A stretch of 64,000 nucleotides of DNA from Agromyces bauzanensis (GCF_014645655.1 NZ_BMMD01000018.1:1-64000); one strand, 5' to 3'; shown: positions 44,626 through 53,641, counted from the stretch's first letter. Notes: a model not told the origin generated them from the letters alone. Translations and numbers: made by a program.

Positions 44626-45243
44626 ATGCCCGTCTCCACCGTGTCCATCCCCGTCGGACAGTGGTTCACCTCCCCCGAAGGCGTGCGCTGGTGGTTCGAC
44701 TCGGGTTCGTTCGCCCTCGACTTCGCGTACACCGGCGCCATCGGCGGCAACCCCGCGTGGGAGCGGCTGCATGCCCCCGACGACCTCACGTCGTGGCTGC
44801 ACGATCGCTTCCCGGTCGCGATCGGCAGCGCCCGCTCGCGCGACCTGTTCGACGCGATCTCGTTGCGCGACGCCATCGGCCGCATGGCGCAGGCGTCCGC
44901 CCACGGCGAGACCCTCCGCACGAGCGACATCGACCTCGTCAACCTCTACGCCGCGACCCCAGACATCCCCCCGGTGCTCGCCGACGGCTCGCGCCAGGCC
45001 GGGCGATCGGTGCAGACCGTCGCGCAGGCGCTCTCCACGATCGCGCGCGACGCCGTGGACCTGTTCGATCCCGCCAATCACGGACGCATCCGCGAGTGCA
45101 GCGGCAGCGACTGCGAGATCGTCTACCTCGACACCTCGCGCGCCGCGACCAGGCGGTGGTGCTCGATGCAGCGCTGCGGCAATCGCGCCAAGGTGCGCGC
45201 GCACCGCGCCCGCGCCCGACGGGCGGTCGAGACCGCGGCCTGA
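44626..45243 (+). CDS. CGNR zinc-finger protein (DUF1470-like)
   Basis: A putative stress-response transcription factor of 205 residues. The C-terminal zinc finger has RECSGSDCEIVYLDTSRAAT and RRWCSMQRCGNRAKVRAHRA, with the CGNR signature. The N-terminal part (FALDFAYTGAIGGNPAWERL, LHAPDDLTSWL) matches the ABATE-type domain that often precedes it. The targets are unknown. It is followed by a convergent ComB-like gene. Confidence 0.88.
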   Translation: MPVSTVSIPVGQWFTSPEGVRWWFDSGSFALDFAYTGAIGGNPAWERLHAPDDLTSWLHDRFPVAIGSARSRDLFDAISLRDAIGRMAQASAHGETLRTSDIDLVNLYAATPDIPPVLADGSRQAGRSVQTVAQALSTIARDAVDLFDPANHGRIRECSGSDCEIVYLDTSRAATRRWCSMQRCGNRAKVRAHRARARRAVETAA

Positions 45244-45278
45244 GCCGCCGGCCCGGGCGTGCTGCAGTCGGGCGCGCG

Positions 45279-45905
45279 CTACGCGCGGAACACGCCGTCG
45301 TGCAGCTCGGGCACGACCCGAGTGACGTCGAGCCGGGTGGCGAGGCGCAGCTCGTCCCTGCGACCCCGCGCCGTGAGCTCGACGCCCGAACCTGAGGCGC
45401 CGATCAGGTGCACGAAGGCGCGCCGCAGTCCCTCGAACGCCGCGGATGCGACGGCCGCCTCGGGCGAGGTGTGATCGATGCCCAGGCCGACGAGTGCGTC
45501 CACGACGGCGCCCGCCGTGAGCTGGTCCTCGATGGCGGGGCGGTCGGGGCCGCCCGCGGCGACGATCGCGACGAGCATCCGCTCGCCCCGCTCCTCCTGG
45601 AGGGCGAGGATCCGCTCGGCGACCGCCGTGCGGTTGCGAAGCGATGCCGCCAGTACGAGGGGGTCGTCGCCCGCCGCGAGCGCGGCCCGCACCGCGGCGG
45701 ATGCCCCCGGCGCAGCGGTGTCGGCGCCGTCCACGGGCGTCGCGAAGCCATGCTCGGCGGCGACCACGACCGTCGTCGTGAATGAGAGCGCGTCGACGAG
45801 CACGGCCACGTGCGCGCCGGGCACGACGCGCTCGGCACCCGCGGCGCCCCGGTCGAACCTCACCTGGTACTTCGCCTGTCCGAAGGGCGTCGTCGAATCG
45901 CTCAC
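45279..45905 (-). CDS. 2-phosphosulfolactate phosphatase family protein (ComB-like)
   Basis: A 208-residue product with the ComB fold motifs VAVLVDALSFTTTVVVAAEH near the start, PLVLAASLRNRTAVAERIL and MLVAIVAAGGPDRPAIEDQL. In methanogens ComB removes phosphate during coenzyme M synthesis. Actinobacteria lack that pathway as far as known, so the substrate here is probably different. No other gene of that pathway lies nearby. Confidence 0.85.
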   Translation of the reverse strand: MSDSTTPFGQAKYQVRFDRGAAGAERVVPGAHVAVLVDALSFTTTVVVAAEHGFATPVDGADTAAPGASAAVRAALAAGDDPLVLAASLRNRTAVAERILALQEERGERMLVAIVAAGGPDRPAIEDQLTAGAVVDALVGLGIDHTSPEAAVASAAFEGLRRAFVHLIGASGSGVELTARGRRDELRLATRLDVTRVVPELHDGVFRA

Positions 45906-45972
45906 CGCGACAGGCTAGCGCCGCCACGACACGGCAGGCAGCCGAGGCATCCGTTCGTGACGAATCGCGTCG

Positions 45973-47241
45973 CTAACGGCCACCGCCGCCCCCGGCGTCG
46001 TACATCGCGAGCGCCTCGGCGTCGCTCGCGCGCGACGCGGCCCGGCGTGCGGCGTCGAGCGCCGCCACGGGGTCGGGCTCCTGTCGGGCGATCACGAGAT
46101 GGCGCTCGGCCTCGACGAGGCGTGTGCGGGCATCCGCGCCGATCCGACGACCGCCGCGTTCGATGGCCGCCTGCGCCACCCTCAGCTGGCTCTCGGCGAT
46201 GGCGATGGCCCCGCCGAGAGCGCCGCGCGCCCCGTCGAGCCGGCCCTGCGCGTTCCGTGCCGTGGCCCGGGCGACCTCCAGCCGATCACGGGCCGCACGC
46301 AGGCGATCGCGATCGGCGAACGGATCGCCCGCCTGCCCCGCACGCGCGGCGAGCACCGCCGAGGCCTCGCCGATCGCCCCGCCGAGCACCGACTGCGCCG
46401 CGGCATCCTCCTGCCCGTCGCGCTCCCGACGAGCCGCCTCGAGCTCGGCGTCGAGCGATGCGGCCGACGCGGCGGCGTCGGCCTGCGCCGTCGCGAGCAC
46501 CAGCTCGACGCCCTCGATGTCGGCGAGGTCGCGTTCGGCGCGCGCGAGACCGTCGGCGGCCATGGCCAGCAGTTCGGCAGCGGGTTCGGAGTTCGCGAGC
46601 CGCCGCTCGGCCTCGTCGAGCGACGCCGACGCCGCGGCGAGCGACGCGTCCAGGCGTGCGGATGCCCCGTGCGCGGCCGCGAGCGCGGCGGGCGCGAATC
46701 GCATGGCGAGCCGCTCGAGCGCCGCCGCGGCCTGGTCGCGACGTCGGCCGAGTCGTGCGGCATCCTCCCTGAGGGCCGGCACGCCCTCGCCCGCCGCGCG
46801 CTCCGCCCGACGACGCGCGCCGAGCGCGGCATCCGCCCGCCCGATCTCGGCGAGCGCCGACTCGCACAGGTCGACGATGCGCGCCGACCATCGGTGCCGC
46901 TCGGCGGCCGTGCTGGGGCCGGCATCGTCGAGACGCTGCTGCAGCAGGAACACCTCGCGCAGCCGGGACCGTGCCGTCTCGAGCGCGTCGCGCACGTCGC
47001 GCGCCACGGCGGCGCCGAACTGTGCCTCGGCGAACGCCACCTCGCCGTCGGCGTCGCGCACGGCGGTGTCGGCCTGCACGATGAGTCCCTTCGCGCGCAC
47101 CTCGAGCTCGCGGCCCGACTCGATTGCGGCCCGTTCGCGGCGCGCTCCCAGCCGGCGGATTCCCACGACGCCGCCGGCGAGGGCGACGAAGGCCGCGCCG
47201 AACACGAGGAACGATGGCAGCCACCAGAGTCCTTCGGCCAT
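45973..47241 (-). CDS. Membrane-anchored coiled-coil protein (C-terminal part as in TPM-domain proteins)
   Basis: I start it at ATG 47241 (MAEGLWWLPSFLVFGAAFVA), 422 residues. One N-terminal membrane segment (about 8-30) is followed by nearly 380 residues of Ala/Arg/Glu/Leu-rich helical coiled coil and a GGGGGR tail. The last third (GALGGAIAIAESQLRVAQAA, DARTRLVEAERHLVIARQE, PVAALDAARRAA) resembles the C-terminus of actinobacterial TPM-domain proteins, but the extracellular TPM domain that normally comes first is missing. A scaffold or signalling role is possible. It is divergent from the gene at 47346. Confidence 0.75.
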   Translation of the reverse strand: MAEGLWWLPSFLVFGAAFVALAGGVVGIRRLGARRERAAIESGRELEVRAKGLIVQADTAVRDADGEVAFAEAQFGAAVARDVRDALETARSRLREVFLLQQRLDDAGPSTAAERHRWSARIVDLCESALAEIGRADAALGARRRAERAAGEGVPALREDAARLGRRRDQAAAALERLAMRFAPAALAAAHGASARLDASLAAASASLDEAERRLANSEPAAELLAMAADGLARAERDLADIEGVELVLATAQADAAASAASLDAELEAARRERDGQEDAAAQSVLGGAIGEASAVLAARAGQAGDPFADRDRLRAARDRLEVARATARNAQGRLDGARGALGGAIAIAESQLRVAQAAIERGGRRIGADARTRLVEAERHLVIARQEPDPVAALDAARRAASRASDAEALAMYDAGGGGGR

Positions 47242-47345
47242 GAGCGCGAGTCTAGGCCGTGTGCGTGCGACCCGGCTGGGTGTCATCGCACGTGAATCCG
47301 CCGGACGCGCTTGGCAGGGACATCCGGTCGTCCTACTCTCGGCAC

Positions 47346-47870
47346 ATGCGGGTCATCCTGAAACTCACGCTCGATTGCACGCCGGATGCCGCATGGCGGG
47401 CCCTCCGGGGTCCGGCCGTGCTGCGCGAGGTCGTGGCCCCGTGGCTCGACTTCTCCTCGCTCGAGGACGAGGGCCTGCCGACCGTCTGGCCCGAGGGACG
47501 GCACCGGGTGCGTGCCCTCGCGTTCCGCCGCTTCCCGGCCGGCGAGGAGCTCGTCGACGTGAGCTACCCCGGCGGCCTGCCCACCGGCGTGCGCATGCTG
47601 CGCGACGCGGGCGGCGTGCTCACCGGGCCGCTCACGCTCTTCGATCGCTGGGACCATCGCATGGCCGTGTCGCCGTTGCCCGGCGGGCGCACGTTGTACC
47701 GCGACCAGCTGCTTGCGCACGCGGGCGCGCTCGACGTCGTGGCGTGGTATCCGACCTGGGCGTTCTGGCAGTGGCGTGGCATGCGGCTGCGACAGCTCGC
47801 CGCCGGCTGGTCGTACGACCCGCCGGGCACCGCGGATGCCGCGGCCTCCACCCGGACGGTGGCCGCGTGA
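47346..47870 (+). CDS. Conserved protein, possible SRPBCC-type fold
   Basis: The 174-residue product starts at ATG 47346 (MRVILKLTLDCTPDAAWRAL), an opening like that of START/SRPBCC ligand-binding proteins. It has GPLTLFDRWDHRMAVSPLPG and a Trp-rich helix WYPTWAFWQWRGMRLRQLAA near the end, as in that fold. No catalytic residue is evident. Its stop overlaps the next gene's GTG (GTGA), so the two are coupled. Confidence 0.7.
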   Translation: MRVILKLTLDCTPDAAWRALRGPAVLREVVAPWLDFSSLEDEGLPTVWPEGRHRVRALAFRRFPAGEELVDVSYPGGLPTGVRMLRDAGGVLTGPLTLFDRWDHRMAVSPLPGGRTLYRDQLLAHAGALDVVAWYPTWAFWQWRGMRLRQLAAGWSYDPPGTADAAASTRTVAA

Positions 47871-48496
47871 GCGACTCGATCGGGTCGCTCCAGCTCGCGG
47901 ACTGGCGCCGACGGGTGTTCGGCCTCTACTCGGGGGTGCGCCAGCTGAGCGTGCACGACCCGGCCGCCGGCCACGAACTCTGGGCATCTGGGCGCGACGA
48001 GCTGTTCGCGGGGCATCCGCAGTCGCCGCTCCTCCCCGACGACCGGGCAAGATTCACGGGACTCACCGTCCCACGCTACGACCCCGACTGGCGGTTCGAG
48101 CTCGAGGTGCGGCGTGCCGACGAGCCGGTGCGCATCACGGTCGACAGCGCCACCGACGGCCCCATCCCGTTCTCGCTCGTCGGCACCGTCCGGGTGCCGG
48201 GCCTCGGCACGCTCGACGTGTGGCGCCTCACGGGGTACGGCGGCGGGCTGTTCCTTCCGGTGAAGGACGGGCTCGCCGGCAGACCCGGCGGCACGTACGG
48301 CGGCGGGCGGTACCTGCTCGACACCGTGAAGGGCGCCGACCTCGGTCCGGGTGTGCTCATCGACTCGCTCGTCATCGACTTCAACTTCGCCTACAACCCC
48401 TCGTGCGCGTACGACCCGTCGTGGTCGTGCCCGCTCGCGCAGGCGGGCAACACGCTGCGCGACGAGATCCCGGTGGGCGAGCGGATGCCGCGCTGA
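47867..48496 (+). CDS. DUF1684 family protein
   Basis: From GTG 47867, overlapping the upstream stop, the product has 209 residues. DUF1684 features are clear: FTGLTVPRYDPDWRFELEV, VDVWRLTGYGGGLFLPVKD-like LDVWRLTGYGGGLFLPVKDG, TYGGGRYLLDTVKGADLG and LVIDFNFAYNPSCAYDPSWS. The biochemical role of the family is unknown to me. It has no signal peptide. It pairs with the preceding SRPBCC-like gene. Confidence 0.88.
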   Translation: MSDSIGSLQLADWRRRVFGLYSGVRQLSVHDPAAGHELWASGRDELFAGHPQSPLLPDDRARFTGLTVPRYDPDWRFELEVRRADEPVRITVDSATDGPIPFSLVGTVRVPGLGTLDVWRLTGYGGGLFLPVKDGLAGRPGGTYGGGRYLLDTVKGADLGPGVLIDSLVIDFNFAYNPSCAYDPSWSCPLAQAGNTLRDEIPVGERMPR

Positions 48497-48724
48497 CGGC
48501 GTTCTGTCAGGGGCATCCGCTACAGTGGGTGATGGCGAGCGCGATGGACGCGCCGCCTGCGTCGTAGAACGCTTCCGGGCAGGGCCTCTCACGAGGGCGC
48601 CCGATGACTCCATACGGCGAACGGATTCGCCGACCGGCGTCTTCGCCACTTCCCACCGCCGGGCCTGACGGGCAGCGCCTCGCGCCTGCCCAGACCAGCG
48701 ACGGGTTCCTGCCTGAAAGGCAAC

Positions 48725-50230
48725 ATGACCGACATCACCTTCGGCGCGCTCGGCGTGCCCGCACCCCTCGTCGCGGCCCTCGCCGCCGACGGCAAGACCA
48801 CCGCGTTCCCGATCCAGGTCGACACGCTGCCCGACACGCTCGCCGGACGCGACGTGCTCGGCCGCGGCAAGACCGGCTCGGGCAAGACCATCGCGTTCGC
48901 GCTGCCCATGGTCGCCCGCCTCGGCACCTCGCTCGCGGGCGGCAGGCGTCGCCCGGGCCGCCCGCTCGGCCTCGTGCTCGCCCCGACGCGCGAGCTCGCG
49001 ACGCAGATCATGCAGACGTTCGAGCCGTTCGCGAAGGCGTACGGCCTCACGGTCACCACGATCTTCGGCGGCATCAACCAGACGCGTCAGGTCGCTGCGC
49101 TCCGCGCCGGCGTCGATATCGTCGTGGCCACCCCGGGCCGTCTCGAGGACCTCATGAAGCAGGGTCACCTGCACCTCGACGCGATCGAGATCACGGTGCT
49201 CGACGAGGCCGACCACATGGCCGACCTCGGCTTCCTGCCGGTCGTCACGCGCATCATGGACAAGACCCCGCAGGGCGGTCAGCGCATGCTGTTCTCGGCC
49301 ACGCTCGACAACGGCGTGGACAAGCTGGTGAAGCGCTACCTGCAGAACGAGGTGCGGCACTCGGTCGACGAGGCGAACTCGCCCGTCGCCGCCATGACGC
49401 ACCACGTCTTCGAGATCGACGACGACGACCAGAAGAACGAGCTCGTGCGCACCCTCGCCTCGGGCACCGGCCGCCGCATCCTCTTCATGCGCACCAAGCA
49501 CCACGCGAAGAAGCTCGCGAAGAAGCTGACCGAGCAGGGCATCCCCGCGGTCGACCTGCACGGCAACCTGTCGCAGCCGCAGCGCGACCGCAACCTCGCC
49601 GCGTTCGGCGACGGCTCGGTCAAGGTTCTGGTGGCCACGGATGTCGCGGCCCGCGGCGTGCACGTCGACAACGTCGAGCTCGTCATCCACGTCGACCCGC
49701 CCATGGAGCATAAGGCGTACCTGCACCGCTCGGGCCGCACCGCCCGCGCCGGCAGCGAGGGCGACGTCGTCACGATCTGCCTGCCCGCGCAGAAGCAGGA
49801 CCTGAAGACCCTCCTGCGCAAGGCCGCCATCACCGTGACGCCGCAGCGGGTGACCGCCGCGTCGCCCGCCGTGGCGGCGCTCGTCGGCGAGGTCGCCCCC
49901 TACGTGAAGCCCCAGCCGAGGGCCGCGGCGCAGCAGCAGGGCGGCGGCCGGTCGCAGGGCGCGAACGCGCAGCGCAAGCGCGCCGGGCGCGGCGGCGGCG
50001 GCGGTCAGGCGGACGTCGCGCCTGCGACGCCGCGTCGCGACCGCTCGGGCCGTCCGGCCGAGGCGAAGGCGCATGCCCCGAAGCAGGGCGCCGGCCACAG
50101 CCGCGGTGCCCAGAGCTCGGGCGCGCAGCGCGGGGCATCCGCTCGCTCCACCGCGAAGCAGCCGCTCCGCGTCGGCAGCCTCGTCTCGCCGTCGCGCAAC
50201 ACCCGCAACAACCGCCGCGCACAGGGCTGA
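48725..50230 (+). CDS. DEAD-box RNA helicase with a disordered basic C-terminal tail
   Basis: An ATP-dependent RNA helicase of 501 residues, probably for ribosome assembly or RNA turnover, including in the cold. Motifs in order: Q motif FPIQ (28-31), Walker A GKTGSGKT (48-55), [23 protein letters not shown] in [28 protein letters not shown] and [10 protein letters not shown]. After about residue 395 comes a Gly/Arg/Gln/Ala-rich tail ([20 protein letters not shown]) that would bind RNA. Upstream is a 228-base leader with TACAGT at about 48520 but no matching -35, and inverted repeats that may regulate it. Confidence 0.95.
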   Translation: MTDITFGALGVPAPLVAALAADGKTTAFPIQVDTLPDTLAGRDVLGRGKTGSGKTIAFALPMVARLGTSLAGGRRRPGRPLGLVLAPTRELATQIMQTFEPFAKAYGLTVTTIFGGINQTRQVAALRAGVDIVVATPGRLEDLMKQGHLHLDAIEITVLDEADHMADLGFLPVVTRIMDKTPQGGQRMLFSATLDNGVDKLVKRYLQNEVRHSVDEANSPVAAMTHHVFEIDDDDQKNELVRTLASGTGRRILFMRTKHHAKKLAKKLTEQGIPAVDLHGNLSQPQRDRNLAAFGDGSVKVLVATDVAARGVHVDNVELVIHVDPPMEHKAYLHRSGRTARAGSEGDVVTICLPAQKQDLKTLLRKAAITVTPQRVTAASPAVAALVGEVAPYVKPQPRAAAQQQGGGRSQGANAQRKRAGRGGGGGQADVAPATPRRDRSGRPAEAKAHAPKQGAGHSRGAQSSGAQRGASARSTAKQPLRVGSLVSPSRNTRNNRRAQG

Positions 50231-50272
50231 CGCCCGCCCGCAGTCCCCGCCGGCATCCGCCGGCACGACGAG

Positions 50273-50306
50273 GCCCCGCCGCCGACCCGATGGTCGACGG
50301 CGGGGC
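50273..50306 (+). terminator. Terminator after the DEAD-box helicase
   Basis: GCCCCGCCGCCGA (50273-50285) and TCGACGGCGGGGC (50294-50306) form a 13-bp stem with one mismatch and an 8-base loop, followed by TTCACGTT. It lies about 45 bases after the helicase stop. Confidence 0.8.
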
Positions 50307-50307
50307 T

Positions 50308-50550
50308 TCACGTTGCCGCGAGGTCGAGGCACTCCGACGAGCCCAGCACCTTGGCGCTGAGCTCGTTCGTGGTGTCGCCGCGCCACACCTTGAGGGTGCC
50401 CGCGCCAGTGACCACGGGTTGTCGGTGATCGCGAGGCCGTCGCACCCGCGATGACGACGGGGGCCGGGAGGCGTCCCCGCCGTCCCGATCAGGACGACCG
50501 CCGTGGCGCCGCAGCTCGCCGAACCCGTTCGCGATCTCGGGCTTGATCAA
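50308..50550 (-). pseudogene. Possible remnant gene between helicase and acetyltransferase
   Basis: The 354 bases between the helicase terminator and 50661 hold one minus-strand frame of 80 codons. Its end (GTLKVWRGDTTNELSAKVLG) looks coding-like, while its middle (DRDGGDASRPPSSSRVRRPR) does not. It could be a frameshifted fragment. I do not recognise a family. Confidence 0.3.
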
Positions 50551-50660
50551 CGTATGGCCGGGCCGGTCTGCGGAAGCACCGTGCTGACACCGAACCCGGC
50601 GAGTTCTGCCACTGAGCCGCTCGATTTCGCGTCGCGCGCGTGCTGGCTTAGCCTCGAAAC

Positions 50661-51164
50661 ATGAGCACCGAAGTTGTTGCCGACGTCGTCGTCCGTCCCA
50701 TCCGAGACTCGGATGTGGAGGCCCTGGGCCGAGTGCACGCCACCTGCTGGCACGAGACCTACGACCACCTGATCAGTGCAGCCGCCTTCGAGAACCTCTC
50801 CCCTCGCCGCATGGCCGAGCTCTGGACCCACATGGCCGCCAGGGGCGAGGAGTACAACCAGTTCGCTGCGCTCGTCGACGGCGAGATCGTCGGGTTCGTC
50901 GGCTCGGGACCTGCGCGCGACGAGAATCCGCCACGCGAGCGGGAGCTCTACTTCATCTACCTGCTCGACGCGTATCACGGCACCGGCATCGGCCAGAAGC
51001 TCTTCGACGCCGCCTGCGGCGACCGCCCCGGCTACCTCTGGGTCGCGAAGGACAACCCCCGGGCCCACGCCTTCTACAAGCGCAACCGATTCGTCGCCGA
51101 CGGCGCCGAGCAGCTGCAGCAGTTCCTCGGCGAGGAGATCCTCGAGGTCCGCCTGGTCCGGTGA
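50661..51164 (+). CDS. GNAT family N-acetyltransferase
   Basis: A 167-residue acetyltransferase fold: VVVRPIRDSDVEALGRVHAT at the start, LYFIYLLDAYHGTGIGQKLF with the acetyl-CoA loop (GTGIG), and LWVAKDNPRAHAFYKRNRF near the end. The substrate is unknown. The nucleoside hydrolase follows 7 bases later in the same direction, suggesting cotranscription. Confidence 0.88.
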   Translation: MSTEVVADVVVRPIRDSDVEALGRVHATCWHETYDHLISAAAFENLSPRRMAELWTHMAARGEEYNQFAALVDGEIVGFVGSGPARDENPPRERELYFIYLLDAYHGTGIGQKLFDAACGDRPGYLWVAKDNPRAHAFYKRNRFVADGAEQLQQFLGEEILEVRLVR

Positions 51165-51171
51165 GGGTTCG

Positions 51172-52128
51172 ATGTCCATCCCGATAGTGCTCGATGTCGA
51201 CACCGGCGTCGACGACGCCCTGGCCGTCCTGTTCGCGGTGCGACATCCGGGCGTCGACGTGCTCGGCATCTCGTGCGTCTCGGGCAACGCCCCGCTGGCG
51301 CAGGTCGTCGACAACACGCTGCGCATCCTCGACGTGGTGGACGCACCCGACCTCCCTGTCGCCGCCGGTGCCGTGAGGCCGCTACTGGAACCGCCGCGCG
51401 CGGCCAGACAGGTGCACGGGCGGACGGGCCTCGGCGACCTGGTGCTTCCGCCCACCCGGCGCCGGACCACCTCGACCGGGGCGGTGGAGCTCATGCGCCG
51501 GCTCATCCTCGATCATCCCACGCCCGTGACGCTCGTGGCGCTCGCGCCGCAGACCAACCTCGCCCTGCTGCTGCGCACCTACCCCGAGGTCGTCGGCAAC
51601 CTCGAGCGCATCGTCTTCATGGGCGGCTCTGCGAGCGTGGGCAACGCCACGGCAGTGGCCGAGTTCAACGTGTGGCACGACCCCGAGGCCGCGGCGATCG
51701 TGCTCGACTCGAACGTGCCGACCTACATGTACGGGCTCGACGTCTTCAACCGGGTCGCCGTCGACCGCGAGGTGGCCGTGGCCCTCCAGCACGGCGACGA
51801 CCCGCTCGGCCGGGTGGTCGGTTCGCTCCTCGGTCACCGCGTCGTGCTCTCCGAGGACGAACGCGCCCGGTACACAGGTCTCATCGGCGATGCGGGCGCC
51901 GCGTGCTCGCTCGTCGATCCGCTGGCGCTGCGCACCGAGGTGCGGCCGGTGCGCGTCGAGCTCGCCGGCTACGGGCGCGGCCAGACGCTCGTCGACCTCC
52001 GCGAGCCGTCGCGCGGTGAGAGCATGGTGCAGGCGCATCCCGGCGAGTGGACCAACGTCGAGGTCGCACTCGAGATCGACGACGAGCGGATCGCTCGCCT
52101 GTTCCTCGACACCCTCGGGCTGGCCTGA
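51172..52128 (+). CDS. Inosine/uridine-preferring nucleoside hydrolase
   Basis: Cleaves nucleosides to base and ribose. The 318-residue product has the calcium-binding motif DVDTGVDDALA (8-18), the SCVSGN loop, PVTLVALAPQTNLALLL, and VFMGGSASVGNATAVAEFNV leading to the NVWHDPEAA ligand region. The ATG at 51172 lies 7 bases after the acetyltransferase stop. It is convergent with the NUDIX gene, with a strong hairpin between. Confidence 0.92.
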   Translation: MSIPIVLDVDTGVDDALAVLFAVRHPGVDVLGISCVSGNAPLAQVVDNTLRILDVVDAPDLPVAAGAVRPLLEPPRAARQVHGRTGLGDLVLPPTRRRTTSTGAVELMRRLILDHPTPVTLVALAPQTNLALLLRTYPEVVGNLERIVFMGGSASVGNATAVAEFNVWHDPEAAAIVLDSNVPTYMYGLDVFNRVAVDREVAVALQHGDDPLGRVVGSLLGHRVVLSEDERARYTGLIGDAGAACSLVDPLALRTEVRPVRVELAGYGRGQTLVDLREPSRGESMVQAHPGEWTNVEVALEIDDERIARLFLDTLGLA

Positions 52129-52165
52129 GGCTCGGCCGTCGGGCGCTCGAGCTGCGCCGGCGTCA

Positions 52166-52235
52166 CCGGATGTTTCCGTTCCCACCCGGTGTGCCCGTTG
52201 CGCCGGGAACACTGCGCGGGAACGGAGACATCCGG
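52166..52235. terminator. Bidirectional hairpin between convergent nucleoside hydrolase and NUDIX genes
   Basis: CCGGATGTTTCCGTTCCC (52166-52183) pairs with GGGAACGGAGACATCCGG (52218-52235): 18 bp with a single wobble, around a 34-base loop. It is placed midway between two convergent stops, as expected for a two-way terminator, though there is no T-tract. Confidence 0.7.
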
Positions 52236-52253
52236 CACTGAATGGCTCGGCGG

Positions 52254-52835
52254 CTAGCGGAGCGCTCCGACCGAGGCGAGCGCCTGCTTGAGCAGCACGC
52301 CCCGGCCGCCCTCCATCTCGGCGGCGACGCCCTCGGAGACCGCCTCGAGGGGGGTCATCCAGGTCACCTCGAGTGCATCCTGTCGCGGCTCGCACGTGCC
52401 CGTCACCGGCACGACGTAGGCCAGCGACACGGCGTGCTGGCGCTCGTCGGTGAACGGCGAGAGGCCGGGCAGCGGGAAGTATTCGGCCACCGTGAACGGC
52501 ACCGGACTCGCGGGCAGCAGCGGGAACGCCATAGGCCCGAGGTCCTTCTCGAGGTGGCGGAACAGCGCGTCACGAAGCGTCTCGCCGTACAAGACGCGGC
52601 CCGAGACGACCGTGCGGGTCATCTCGCCCACGGCGTTCGCGCGCAGGAGCACGCCGACCTCGGTGACCTGCCCGACCCCGTCGACGCGCACGGGCACCGC
52701 CTCGACGTAGAGCAGCGGCAGCCGCCCGCGGATCTCGGCCAGCTCGAGATCGCTCAGCCATCCCGGGTTCGCCGGCGGCCGCACGACGGGCTCGTCGTCG
52801 GGATTCCAATCCGGGTCGGGGGTGCGAACGCTCAT
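52254..52835 (-). CDS. NUDIX hydrolase family protein (DUF4916-like)
   Basis: I start it at ATG 52835 (MSVRTPDPDWNPDDEPVV), 193 residues; the frame is open upstream without homology. It has LSDLELAEIRGRLPLLYVEA, VGVLLRANAVGEMTRTVVSG and GRVLYGETLRDALFRHLEKDLG, a degenerate NUDIX box in which the usual GxxxxxExxxxREUxEExG has several key glutamates missing. Catalysis is therefore doubtful. Actinobacterial relatives are annotated as DUF4916. Confidence 0.8.
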   Translation of the reverse strand: MSVRTPDPDWNPDDEPVVRPPANPGWLSDLELAEIRGRLPLLYVEAVPVRVDGVGQVTEVGVLLRANAVGEMTRTVVSGRVLYGETLRDALFRHLEKDLGPMAFPLLPASPVPFTVAEYFPLPGLSPFTDERQHAVSLAYVVPVTGTCEPRQDALEVTWMTPLEAVSEGVAAEMEGGRGVLLKQALASVGALR

Positions 52836-52953
52836 GCCTCGATTCTGCCCCACCGCGCGGCCTGCGCCACGGAATCGACGGGTACGCTCGAACACGGGCG
52901 TGCGGGACTCGCCGGCTCGTGGCATCCGTCTCCCCGTCCGGAGCGGAGGATCA

Positions 52954-53601
52954 ATGGCCGAGGTGCGAGTCGACGACGAGGCGGTGCTCTGGTCGGCGTC
53001 GGAAACCGACCGCGAGGGACGGCCGTTGCTGCTGCTGCTGCACGGGTACAACTCGAACGAGGGCGACCTCTTCGGGCTCGCGCCGTACCTGCCGCTCGAG
53101 CCCGCGATCGCGTCGCTTCGCGCACCGATCTTCACGGGGTACGGGCACGCGTGGTTCCCCTTCCTCGGCGAGGATGCCGATCGTGCGCTCGAGGCAGCGG
53201 ATGCCGCGACCGACGCGATCCTCGCGTGGATCGACCGGGCGGCGCCCGACGCGCCCGCCATCGGGCTGCTCGGATTCTCGCAGGGCGGCGCGATGGCGCT
53301 GGAGCTGCTGCGCCGGGCGCCGGAGCGCTTCGGCTTCGCGGTGAACCTGTCGGGATTCGCGCTCCCCGGCGAGCGCGAGGGCGACGCCCGTCTGGCGGCG
53401 CTCGGGACACCCGTGTTCTGGGGCCGCGGCACGTCCGACGACGTGATCTCCGCCGAGTACATCGCCCGCACGCAGCAGTGGCTGCCCGAGCACGCCGGCC
53501 TCGATGAGCGCATCTACGAGGGGCTCGGCCACTCGATCGCCGAGCGCGAGCTCGCCGACATCGCCGCGTTCCTGCGGGCGCGGTACTCGCGCGCCGCCTG
53601 A
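52954..53601 (+). CDS. Carboxylesterase/phospholipase-like alpha/beta hydrolase
   Basis: The 215-residue product from ATG 52954 (GGAGGA upstream) has LLLLLHGYNSNEGDLFGLAP for the oxyanion loop, the nucleophile Ser109 in GFSQGGAMAL, the acid in GRGTSDDVIS and the histidine in GLGHSIAERE. This is the small esterase II group. The substrate is unknown. It is divergent from the NUDIX gene and convergent with the DUF5997 gene. Confidence 0.9.
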   Translation: MAEVRVDDEAVLWSASETDREGRPLLLLLHGYNSNEGDLFGLAPYLPLEPAIASLRAPIFTGYGHAWFPFLGEDADRALEAADAATDAILAWIDRAAPDAPAIGLLGFSQGGAMALELLRRAPERFGFAVNLSGFALPGEREGDARLAALGTPVFWGRGTSDDVISAEYIARTQQWLPEHAGLDERIYEGLGHSIAERELADIAAFLRARYSRAA

Positions 53602-53602
53602 G

Positions 53603-53641
53603 GCGTCAGCGCGTCAGCGCGTCAGCGCGTCAGCGCGTCAG
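53603..53641. repeat. 8-bp tandem repeat GCGTCAGC, almost five copies
   Basis: GCGTCAGC is repeated head to tail four times exactly, with a fifth copy of 7 bases. It fills the gap between two convergent genes, and the last TCA is the stop codon (TGA) of the DUF5997 gene. Confidence 0.85.

Noticed and set aside
41962-45927. A 1321-codon minus-strand frame extending far upstream of pxpA
   Set aside because: Only the last 253 codons are PxpA. The rest runs antisense through the sugar dehydrogenase, SprT-like and CGNR genes, and there is a good ATG at 42723.
47564-50386. A 940-codon minus-strand frame opposite the helicase
   Set aside because: Antisense shadow of a clear DEAD-box gene. The His/Arg-rich translation has no domain.
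53603-53641. The GCGTCAGC repeats as a CRISPR array
   Set aside because: Units are 8 bp, head to tail without spacers, and no cas gene is in the window.
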